The notes below the pieces were generated by a model that saw only the letters and a list, made by a program, of their open reading frames with translations, made no database searches and had not been told where the DNA came from. From SW-9-67-25 sp964623735 (GTDB lineage: Archaea > Halobacteriota > Halobacteria > Halobacteriales > Haloarculaceae): a stretch of DNA of 15,941 nt. Positions 7,061 through 13,951 of this stretch are shown piece after piece (the stretch's first letter is position 1; each line of letters opens with the position of its first letter). The stretch lies in contig CAZUVE010000057.1 of assembly GCA_964623735.1 (NCBI GenBank), forward strand, positions 1-15,941, read 5' to 3'. Both the position numbers and the translations under genes were made by a program.

Positions 7061-7199
7061 GTCGGCTGTCCCTTCGTGAAGATACTCGATTCCTGGGGGT
7101 GGGACCGACGGTATCACAGTGATTGCCGCGAGCCAGTCCCGGATCGACCGCAGGACGCGACGCAATCAACCGGCACTTCGGGACAGCAATCACTATCAG
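7056..7199. repeat. Dispersed intergenic repeat, copy A
   Basis: Two modules. The palindromic one has a left arm ATACTGTCGGCTGTCCC (7056-7072) and a right arm GGGACCGACGGTAT (7101-7114) that pair with a 3-base bulge. 7056-7088 aligns to 13141-13173 with 29 of 33 bases equal. The second (7119-7199) aligns to 13314-13395, with an identical 24-base core at 7141-7164 / 13336-13359. It has outer arms GTGATTGC (7119-7126) / GCAATCAC (7186-7193) and inner arms GTCCCG (7136-7141) / CGGGAC (7179-7184). The repeat fills nearly the whole space between two minus-strand genes. Its right end, TATCAG, contains the stop codon of the nucleotidyltransferase gene. Confidence 0.85.
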
Positions 7200-8155
7200 G
7201 AGTCGGGGGACGGCTTCTCGATGACGACGGCGTCTCTGACGTCGAGACGCTCCAGTGCGACGTCCTCGCCGAGAATCGAGTCGTCGAGGTCGCACCCGCG
7301 GATGTCGGCGCCGGGGAACACGAGGGTTCGGTCGAGCGTGGAGTCGGTCACCGTCGCGTCCGCCATCACGTGGACGGTCTCGCCGATTTCGGAGTTCTCG
7401 ACGGTCGCGTCGGGAGAGATCAGCGATCCGCCGTCGAGGGCCCACTCGACGGCCTCCAAGTACGACGGCGGGGTGCCGATGTCGAACCACGTCCCGTCGA
7501 AGGTAAACGCGTAGACGTCCTCTCGCGACTGGAGCCACTCGATGTACCACCCCGGCTCGTCGGGGTTGTTCTCGCCGGCCAGGTACTCCCCGAAGCGGAC
7601 CGAGTCACCGGGGAACAGGTAGCAGGCAATCGAGGCGAGTGTGCTCTTTGGATCGTCGGGTTTCTCCTGGAAGTCGACAACCTGCTCGCCGTCGAGATCG
7701 ACCAGCCCGTAGGACGTTGCCTTCTGGTACGAGCCCACGTCGTAGGCCGCGAGTACCGCTGTCTTCTGGCGCTCGTAGTAGTCGATGAACTCCGGGATGT
7801 CGAATCCGATGAGGTTGTCACCGCCGATGACAAAGAGGTCGTCGTCGATGTCCTCGCGCTCGACGAGCTGTGCGAGCGCGCCCACGACGCCGAACTTCTC
7901 GTCCTCGGCTGTGGCCTCCTCGACGGACAGCTGGGCCTTCTCGTAGCCCATCTCTGCGGTGTGGGCCTCGAGGTCCTCGGCGAAGGCCTCGTTCGTGCTC
8001 ACGTACACCGTCCCGACGCGGTCGTCGTCTTCGAGCGACGACAGAATCCTGTCGATGACGGTTGTCTCCCCGACCGGCAGGAGCATCTTCGGGCGGTGCT
8101 TGGTGATCGGCCACAGCCGGGTGGCGTAGCCGCCCGCCAGCACTATCGCGTCCAC
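7196..8155 (-). CDS. Sugar-1-phosphate nucleotidyltransferase (NDP-glucose pyrophosphorylase-like)
   Basis: A 319-residue protein. GTG 8155 is chosen because the Rossmann strand begins at once (DAIVLAGGYATRLWPIT) and a GGGGAG Shine-Dalgarno-like string lies a few bases upstream. A TTG start at 8233 would add 26 low-complexity residues. The nucleotide-binding signature continues HRPKMLLPVGE (R21, K23). GGDN (111-114) holds the metal-binding Asp113. FQEKP (162-166) and WFDIGTP (223-229) are the sugar-phosphate motifs. The C-terminal ~70 residues (SPDATVENSEIGETVHVMADATV) are left-handed beta-helix repeats, as in archaeal RmlA-like and GlgC-like enzymes. It makes NDP-glucose or a related sugar from NTP and sugar-1-phosphate. 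Neighbouring glucan genes suggest donor supply for the glycosyltransferase; surface-glycan sugar activation is the alternative. It may be co-oriented with the GH15 gene upstream but has a 366-bp leader region of its own. Confidence 0.9.
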   Translation of the reverse strand: MDAIVLAGGYATRLWPITKHRPKMLLPVGETTVIDRILSSLEDDDRVGTVYVSTNEAFAEDLEAHTAEMGYEKAQLSVEEATAEDEKFGVVGALAQLVEREDIDDDLFVIGGDNLIGFDIPEFIDYYERQKTAVLAAYDVGSYQKATSYGLVDLDGEQVVDFQEKPDDPKSTLASIACYLFPGDSVRFGEYLAGENNPDEPGWYIEWLQSREDVYAFTFDGTWFDIGTPPSYLEAVEWALDGGSLISPDATVENSEIGETVHVMADATVTDSTLDRTLVFPGADIRGCDLDDSILGEDVALERLDVRDAVVIEKPSPDS

Positions 8156-8521
8156 GTCTCTCCCCGTCGATCTGTCCCGAGCGTGTCGGTGTCTCGTGTC
8201 GTGTCTCTCTCCGTATTTCCGATCAACCAACAACGTATCATCAGCTCGAACCTCTCCGTACCAGGGCCGACAGCGGTATTAAAACTTGGGAGTTCCATCG
8301 GTGACACCGTTCGGACACCCACTGATAGGGTCTTGCGGAACTATTTTTGACCACCGTTGCACTGTCGCTGCTTGGCGTGCCAAAACAGAACATCTGTGAC
8401 GGCGTGGCGGTAACGAATACCGGGCGAAAGTCTCCGCGGACCGCGCTGTGCTGTTCGTTGTCGGCACTGGGAGGCGAAACCGCACGGCCAGCGGTTGCAG
8501 TCCCCGTCTAGACAGCAAGGC
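8156..8521. other. Intergenic region with TATA-like box and hairpin
   Basis: No gene. On the minus strand GTTTTAATAC (8276-8285) is a good TATA candidate for the nucleotidyltransferase; it predicts a start near 8254 and a ~98-base leader. A perfect hairpin TTGGC-GT-GCCAA (8372-8383) lies downstream of the GH15 stop and could mark its 3' end, although no T-tract follows on the minus strand (the T5 at 8343-8347 is on the plus strand). A short AUG-initiated frame lies within the leader (see findings). Confidence 0.5.
8276..8285 (-). promoter_or_regulatory. TATA-like box of the nucleotidyltransferase gene
   Basis: Minus-strand GTTTTAATAC matches archaeal TATA boxes. Its distance from GTG 8155 implies a leadered transcript, unlike most genes here, which agrees with the SD-like GGGGAG before that start. 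Confidence 0.45.
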
Positions 8522-11500
8522 TCAGAGGCGGAGCCGGCGGACAGTCGTCCCGTGAGCTTCCAGGTCGACGCCGCTGGCTGCGGCGACAGTGACGAGGTTT
8601 TCCCCGCGCTCGACGTCGACGATCTCCTCGAAGGCGCCGTCGGTCACGTCGGCGACGACGCTGTCGACGGGCGTCTTGACTGCAACGCGGTCGCCCGTGG
8701 TCTCGCCGGAGACGATGAGCTGGTTACCCCGGAACTGGGTGTCGACCTGCAGCGCCGGGCTCCGGTGTGGCTCGTGGAGGCGTGCCTCGCGGTACCGCTC
8801 GTGGACGAACGCCGGTGTCTCGACGGGGCGGCCGGCGCTGACGCCGTGAGCCAGGCGGACGTACTGTGCCATCGCCCAGGCCAGAGGCGTCGCCGACCCG
8901 GTGCCCTCCGCGAACGACCAGCCGTAGTCGGTGCTGTGCTTGCGGTCCCAGACCTGTTCCGGGAGCATCCGTCCGGAGTTGGCGAACTCCGCCATCGCCC
9001 GCAGACAGTCTGCTGGGGGGAGGTCGGGCTCCGCGAGGTGGAGTTCGTACTCGCTGCGCTCGCCAGTCAGCAGCGGCCAGAGCCGTCCCTTGCCTTCGTG
9101 AGCAACTGACCAGGGCGCGCCCTGGTCGCCCCGCCTGCGCTCGCCGTAGCCGTCGCCGTTGTACCGGTAGAAGGCGGCCGCCGAGCCGGCCTCGACGCGG
9201 ATAGTGTCGTCAACCTCCCCGACCGAGTTGCGCACCACGTCCGTGTTCGCGGGCTTGACGCCCAGCCGGACGAGGTCGAGAAAGCCGGCGTCGATGATGT
9301 CCCGCTCGTCGAGGGTCGGCCCGCCGTTGGCCAGCGTCCGGTGGTGGCCGGCGTCAGGGTCGCCGTCCCGCGTGATCCGCAGGTAGTAGGGCGTTTCGGC
9401 GTGCCGGTCAGTGCCCGTCTCGGTGGCGGTCCAGGCCTCGACGTTGTTTGCCCAGTGGTCGGCCAGCGCGAGCCAGACCAGTGCGTCGGCCTCGTGGCCG
9501 GCGTCGATGGCGAGCTTGCCCGCACACGCCAGCCCGGCGATCTCGGCCGCAATCGAGGAAGGCGAGTACCCCGACTCCTCCTCCCAGCGTTCCTGTGCGG
9601 TCTCGGGACCGTGCCGGGCGACGTAGTCCGCCGACCGCCGGACGTGCTCGTAGTCGTAGCCAGCCTCGTCGAACCCGATTCCCGCCTCGGCGAGGTGGTA
9701 GGCCATCACCTGTGGGAACGAGATGTTGTCCATCTGCTCGCCGCCCCAGCGGGTGACGCCGTTGACGTAGGTGTTCTGCGGAATGAACCCCGACTCGTCC
9801 TGCTGGTACTCGTAGATGTACTCCAGCTGGCTGGTCGCAATCTCCAGCGAGCCGACCGTCTCGAAGGCGGTGAACACCTGGTAGAGGTCCCGCGACCAGA
9901 CGAAGTTGTAGCCGTAGCCCTTGGGTTCGGAGGCGTCGACAGCAACGCCCCACGGGACCGACGGCGAGGCGATGGAGGCCCCTGCGTACGTCTTATCCTC
10001 GACAGCCAGCAGGGTCATGAGCGCGGTCCGGTACTGTGCGGCCAGGTCGTCGTCGCCGGCAACCGCCTCGGGGAGGGGCTTGTCCGCGAGGAACTCCTGC
10101 CAGGTCTCGGCGTAGGCGGAGCTGACGGTCTCGAAGGCACGGTTGAGCGCGCCGTCGGCCTCGCCGAGGGCGGCCGCGGTGTCGGCACGGCGCGCGAAGC
10201 CCAGCGCGAGCCGCTCCCCGAACCGCGTGCCGGTGCCGAGCCGGCCGACGAGAATGACGTTCTCGTCGTCGACCGAGGCGACCGGCTCGGGCAGGTCCCC
10301 GTCGGTGAACAGCGCGTCGAGGCGGTCGCTGCCGGCGGCGCCGACTGTCGCCCAGTCGAAGCGCCCGGCCGCGTCCAGCGCCAGGGCAACCGAGTAGGCG
10401 TCGCCGTGCTCGTCGACCAGATAGTCGTTGTCGGTCGCAGCGGTGTACGCCCGGGGGTCGCGGGCGGCGAGGTGGTGGTCCCCGGCCTCGCCGTATCTGA
10501 TCCCGCGGTCGGTGCGGGTGGTGCTGGTCAGCGCGACGTCGCCGACCGCGAAGACGTCGTAGGCGTTTGTGTCCCTCGTCTCGAAGGCGACGTCGGCGAC
10601 GATGGCGTCGTGCTCTGGGTCGACGGCGTACTCGACGGTCAGTTGCCACCCGTGGCCCTGGCCGTCGCCGGTTTCGGTGAAAACGTGCCGGAACGACAGC
10701 GACTCGTCGCCGAGAGGCTCGACCCGGCGCTCGACGGTGTCCTCCTCGCGGCGGTCCTCCCGGTGTGTCCGGGCCGTGTATCCCGTTTCGTCGTAACACC
10801 GGACCAGGAAGTCGACCGCGCGGACGTTCAGCAGGTCCACCTGCGGGAACCTGGCCTCGGTGAGCGCCCCCTCGGTGAGCGTGAACCACACCCGCGAGGG
10901 GTCGGGCTCGCCGTGGTCGGCGACGGTCCCGACGCCGTGCTTCTCGCCGGTGGTCCAGGTGGGTCGATCGCTCGGGCCTTTGGTCACTGCGGCCGTCGTC
11001 GGCAGGGCGTTCAGCCCCTCCAGCAACGCGGTGGCGTGGAGACGGAGGGCGTGGGACCACCCCAGCGGCGCGGCGCTGTCCAGGTCGCCGTCGTTGAACG
11101 CCTGTTCGGCGAGGTAGCCCGCGTCGGTCGTCAGTGGCCCGTCGGGGTCGAGCAGTTCGTAGAGGTCGCTGGCCCGGCCGAGGTAGGCGTTGCCGTTCCG
11201 ACCGCGCTCGTTCAGCATGACGCCCACCCGGGCGGCCGCTAGCGCACCCATCGCGGTCGTCACGCTCCAGACTTTTTCCGTGTCCTGGCCCGCGGTCCGC
11301 CAGCGGTCGTCCTCGTAGCGGACCAGGCCCGCGACCCGGCTCGCGCTGGGGTTCCGGAACAGAATGTCCATTGTCGTCCCCACGTGGTCGGCCAGCCGGT
11401 CGACCTGCTCGGCGGCCAGGGTGACCTCCTCGACGGCGCCGTACTCCTGGAGCGCGCGCGCCAGCACCAGCCCCCCACCGTCGAGCCGGTGGTCCCGCGA

Positions 11501-13057
11501 CTCGTCTGTCAGCCGCATCACGTACGCCCCCAGGTCCGGGTCCCACAGCTGGTCGAGCCCGGAGAGGATCCGCCTGGCGCCCGCGAGGCTCTCCTCGCGC
11601 AGGGACTCGCTCACCCCTGCGCGCGCGACAGCCGCGAACGCCTCGAGGAACGTCGCGGCGGTGTGCAGGAACTGACCGGCGGTGTCCTCCCAGAGGTTCT
11701 GGGTGGGTCCGGGGAGGTCGTTGTCGGCGATGTCACCGACGAGCGCCCCGACGGCGTCCTCGATGGTCTGCTGGACGGCCCGCCGCAGGTCCCGGTCCAG
11801 TTCGTCGCGGCGCTCGCGCAACAGCGCCGCCAGAAAGCTCGTGACCGTCGCTGTCTGGTCGGCCTGGTACTCCGTGGAGTCCTCGGCGCCCTCGACGTTC
11901 GCGTTGGCCCAGCCCGGCGCGAGACTGCCGTCGTCCGCCCAGACGCGGTGGGGCCAGGTGCCATCCCCGAGCTGGCTCTCACAGAAGAAGCGCGCGCTCT
12001 CTGTCAGCGCGTCCACTGCGTCCAGACCCAGCCGGTCACTGGCCGCCAGCAGGTGCCGCGAGATGGCGGCGTCGTCCCGGAACCAGACGTAGCCGTACCC
12101 TCCAGAGTGGGCGTAGAAGGGGTCGAACTCCGGTGCCGCGATCCGGCCACCGGAGGGGGCCGACAGCAGGTCCAGCACCCGCAGGTCCGTCCAGATACTC
12201 TCGGCCCGGAGCCGCGACTCGGGGACGTCGAAGGCTGTTCGCTCGCGGGCGCCAGCCCGCAGGTCGTCGGTGCTGGTGTGCACGCGCACATAGCTCCGGA
12301 GGTCGGCAAGCGCCGTCCCGCGGTCGATGTCGCTGTGGTCCGAGAGCTGACTCACCAGCGTCGTGCTGTTCGAGCGGCCGGTCCCTTCAAGCGGTGCCGT
12401 CACGACGAAATCGCCCTTGAGCCGTTTCTGGTCGTTGCGCTCGGCTGGCTCCCGGCGCGGGAACGACACCGGTTCGTCGTCGAGAAGCTCGGCGAAGCGC
12501 TCCCGGCGCTGGCCGTTGACCCCGTCTAGCCCTGTCGACGCCGCGAGGTAGTCGTGCTCGTCGCGGTGGTACACTTCCAGCACCTGCGAGCCGTCGGGCC
12601 CGTCGTCCTCGTGGATGAGCGCGCCGACGCCCGAGTCCTTCCCCTCTGGGGCGAACGTGGCGAAGATGACGAGCTTCGCGTCTCGGGGGACCGCCCCGCG
12701 CAGCTCGACGTGTGTGAGGTGTGCCCGCCCGAGTGTCAGGTCGTACTGGTGGATAGTGAAAGAGCCGGCGTCGTACTCCGTCTCGACGAGGCGGGTGTCA
12801 CGGTAGTAGTGTTGCCTGATCGTCTCCAGGTGGCTGAACCACATCGTCTCGTCCCCGGCGAGGATACCCAGCCGGGAGCGGTCGATTCCGTAGAGTCCAG
12901 AGAGGGAGTCCGAGTAGTCTCGCAGCGACCCGTTTGTCCCGACGTAGACCAGCCGGTCGCCGTAGCCGGAGAACGACCCAGTGAGGGTCTTGCTCTCCTC
13001 GGGGAAACGCTCGTCGCGTGCCCACTTGTATTCGTTGAGCGCCGTCGTCAGCCGCAT
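8522..13057 (-). CDS. Tandem GH15 protein: two glucoamylase/glucodextranase modules in one chain
   Basis: A 1511-residue protein; GH15 enzymes (removing glucose from alpha-glucan ends) are usually 600-1000. ATG 13057 is preferred to GTG 13066, because TATATAATA lies 27 bases upstream. Module 1: beta-sandwich about 1-285, then an alpha/alpha barrel about 290-685 with YVWFRDDA (W325, R327, D328), predicted acid E457 in NLWED and base E651 in LAEQAF. Module 2: glucodextranase-like N-domain about 693-985 (TWTTGEKHGVGTVADHGEPD), barrel about 990-1405 with NFVWSRDLYQ (W1054, R1056, D1057), acid E1159 in RWEEESG and base E1367 in MLPEQVWD. A beta domain closes the chain (1420-1511). Both catalytic pairs remain, so two active sites are predicted. 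No signal peptide, so glucan is probably hydrolysed in the cytoplasm. The halves are dissimilar, suggesting fusion of two genes rather than recent duplication. Exact linkage specificity (alpha-1,4 or alpha-1,6) cannot be read from sequence. Confidence 0.9.
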   Translation of the reverse strand: MRLTTALNEYKWARDERFPEESKTLTGSFSGYGDRLVYVGTNGSLRDYSDSLSGLYGIDRSRLGILAGDETMWFSHLETIRQHYYRDTRLVETEYDAGSFTIHQYDLTLGRAHLTHVELRGAVPRDAKLVIFATFAPEGKDSGVGALIHEDDGPDGSQVLEVYHRDEHDYLAASTGLDGVNGQRRERFAELLDDEPVSFPRREPAERNDQKRLKGDFVVTAPLEGTGRSNSTTLVSQLSDHSDIDRGTALADLRSYVRVHTSTDDLRAGARERTAFDVPESRLRAESIWTDLRVLDLLSAPSGGRIAAPEFDPFYAHSGGYGYVWFRDDAAISRHLLAASDRLGLDAVDALTESARFFCESQLGDGTWPHRVWADDGSLAPGWANANVEGAEDSTEYQADQTATVTSFLAALLRERRDELDRDLRRAVQQTIEDAVGALVGDIADNDLPGPTQNLWEDTAGQFLHTAATFLEAFAAVARAGVSESLREESLAGARRILSGLDQLWDPDLGAYVMRLTDESRDHRLDGGGLVLARALQEYGAVEEVTLAAEQVDRLADHVGTTMDILFRNPSASRVAGLVRYEDDRWRTAGQDTEKVWSVTTAMGALAAARVGVMLNERGRNGNAYLGRASDLYELLDPDGPLTTDAGYLAEQAFNDGDLDSAAPLGWSHALRLHATALLEGLNALPTTAAVTKGPSDRPTWTTGEKHGVGTVADHGEPDPSRVWFTLTEGALTEARFPQVDLLNVRAVDFLVRCYDETGYTARTHREDRREEDTVERRVEPLGDESLSFRHVFTETGDGQGHGWQLTVEYAVDPEHDAIVADVAFETRDTNAYDVFAVGDVALTSTTRTDRGIRYGEAGDHHLAARDPRAYTAATDNDYLVDEHGDAYSVALALDAAGRFDWATVGAAGSDRLDALFTDGDLPEPVASVDDENVILVGRLGTGTRFGERLALGFARRADTAAALGEADGALNRAFETVSSAYAETWQEFLADKPLPEAVAGDDDLAAQYRTALMTLLAVEDKTYAGASIASPSVPWGVAVDASEPKGYGYNFVWSRDLYQVFTAFETVGSLEIATSQLEYIYEYQQDESGFIPQNTYVNGVTRWGGEQMDNISFPQVMAYHLAEAGIGFDEAGYDYEHVRRSADYVARHGPETAQERWEEESGYSPSSIAAEIAGLACAGKLAIDAGHEADALVWLALADHWANNVEAWTATETGTDRHAETPYYLRITRDGDPDAGHHRTLANGGPTLDERDIIDAGFLDLVRLGVKPANTDVVRNSVGEVDDTIRVEAGSAAAFYRYNGDGYGERRRGDQGAPWSVAHEGKGRLWPLLTGERSEYELHLAEPDLPPADCLRAMAEFANSGRMLPEQVWDRKHSTDYGWSFAEGTGSATPLAWAMAQYVRLAHGVSAGRPVETPAFVHERYREARLHEPHRSPALQVDTQFRGNQLIVSGETTGDRVAVKTPVDSVVADVTDGAFEEIVDVERGENLVTVAAASGVDLEAHGTTVRRLRL

Positions 13058-13079
13058 GCCTCCCACAAACGGACTTGTC

Positions 13080-13088
13080 TATATAATA
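13080..13088 (-). promoter_or_regulatory. TATA box of the tandem GH15 gene
   Basis: TATATAATA (minus strand TATTATATA) is centred 27 bases before ATG 13057. This is one of the strongest TATA matches in the window and fits a leaderless transcript. Confidence 0.7.
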
Positions 13089-13136
13089 CCGACGTTATCC
13101 GGCACTGGTTGCGATTCCTGCGGGCTCCTGCGCTTA

Positions 13137-13223
13137 GCTGATACTGTCGGCTATAACTTCGTGAAGATATTCGCCACCCCGGGTGCCGAAATTGCTCACG
13201 CGCTTATAGCCGACAGTATGAGC
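13137..13223. repeat. Dispersed intergenic repeat, copy B, palindromic module
   Basis: Arms 13137-13156 and 13204-13223 pair at 19 of 20 positions, with a perfect inner 16 bp (ATACTGTCGGCTATAA, 13141-13156, with 13204-13219). Nested inside are CTTC-GT-GAAG (13157-13166) and TTCGCCACCC (13170-13179) facing GGGTGCCGAA (13181-13190) with one mismatch. The left part matches copy A (7056-7088). The module lies about 50 bases upstream of the GH15 TATA box. Confidence 0.85.
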
Positions 13224-13251
13224 AACCGAGCCCGGCGGCACCGGCGCGAGA

Positions 13252-13296
13252 CACCCGGTCACGGTCCACTCGACAACACCGTGGACCGAACCGGTG
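13252..13296. repeat. Strong hairpin between the two repeat modules
   Basis: Perfect 8-bp arms CGGTCCAC (13262-13269) and GTGGACCG (13281-13288), extended by CACCCGGT (13252-13259) with ACCGGTG (13290-13296) through small bulges. It is absent from copy A, where the modules are almost adjacent. It could be a terminator for the membrane-protein gene to the right or part of a structured RNA; nothing decides. Confidence 0.6.
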
Positions 13297-13313
13297 CTCG
13301 ATGGCGTTTCGTA

Positions 13314-13395
13314 CTGATTGCTGCAAGCCAGTGCCGGATCGACCGCAGGACGCGACGCAGTCGAAACGGTGACCCGGTACAGCAATCACTACCAG
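13314..13395. repeat. Dispersed intergenic repeat, copy B, second module
   Basis: Aligns with 7119-7199 with a single-base gap and an identical 24-base core (13336-13359). Outer arms TGATTGCT (13315-13322) / AGCAATCA (13381-13388); inner arms GTGCCGG (13331-13337) / CCGGTAC (13374-13380) with one G-T pair. It lies 25 bases beyond the stop codon of the minus-strand membrane-protein gene, the same placement as copy A after its upstream gene. An 83-codon open frame crossing it on the minus strand appears to be translated repeat, not a gene. Confidence 0.85.
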
Positions 13396-13420
13396 TCGTT
13401 CCGTGACACGCTGTCGTCAC

Positions 13421-13882
13421 TCATCCGCCGTCGAGGGTTGCGGCGTTCTGGTCGATGGCCACTCGGGCGCCAATCCACGCCAGCGCAGCGACGAGTACCG
13501 TCGGCGTCAGCATCGCCGTGGTGTACGCCCACGTGTCCAGGAACACGTGTCCGAGGAAGACGTCCATCCACGGCTGGTGGTGGTACACGTCGCCACCCCA
13601 GACCAGCGGAATCGCCCACAGGATGTCCGGAATGACCATGTAGATGTACCCGCCCAGCGCCCAGAGTGAGACGCGGCGTGGCAGCTGTGACTGGTACAGA
13701 GAGACGCCGGCTCCAGCTACGACGCCGACCGAGCTGCCGTAGACGAGATGCCAGATGAAATGCTCCAGGGCCGCCTCCAAGAGGTACGGCCCGGCACTGA
13801 CGAGAAGGACGCCTGCCCAGAGAAACCCCTCCCACCACGTCACCCGAGGAGCCCTGACCACAGTCTGTCTCACCGGTGTCAC
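13421..13882 (-). CDS. Four-helix integral membrane protein of unknown function
   Basis: A 153-residue protein starting at GTG 13882 (other GTG codons follow within nine residues, so the start is uncertain). Hydrophobic helices lie at about 17-37, 45-63, 72-94 and 117-140. Histidines and aspartates cluster at membrane edges: H41 and H45 (HFIWH), D86 (MVIPDILW), H101-H102, D107, H112 and D116 (GHVFLD). This layout recalls, without proving, small membrane-embedded metal-dependent hydrolase-like families such as DUF457. No signal peptide beyond the first helix. It is divergent from the GH13 gene with 69 bases between starts and upstream of the GH15 gene on the same strand, separated by repeat copy B. 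No clear TATA box. Function unknown; a link to glucan metabolism is only positional. Confidence 0.7.
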   Translation of the reverse strand: MTPVRQTVVRAPRVTWWEGFLWAGVLLVSAGPYLLEAALEHFIWHLVYGSSVGVVAGAGVSLYQSQLPRRVSLWALGGYIYMVIPDILWAIPLVWGGDVYHHQPWMDVFLGHVFLDTWAYTTAMLTPTVLVAALAWIGARVAIDQNAATLDGG

Positions 13883-13951
13883 CTAACCCCTCGAGACACT
13901 TGACTCGATTCCCCCGAACGTGACCGTGCTGTGAGTGAGACGCTATCAGGC

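Noticed and set aside
8311..8345. ACTGATAGGG string possibly a fourth copy of the repeat border
   Set aside because: Only about ten bases match and no paired arms or core were found.
9341..11242. 633-codon plus-strand frame opposite the GH15 gene
   Set aside because: Antisense shadow of a high-GC gene; it has no recognisable domain and the GH15 motifs fix the true strand.
13134..13385. 83-codon minus-strand open frame across repeat copy B
   Set aside because: It runs through both repeat modules and the hairpin; a similar C-terminal peptide (EYLHE...ADSIS) appears opposite copy A only because the DNA repeat is shared.
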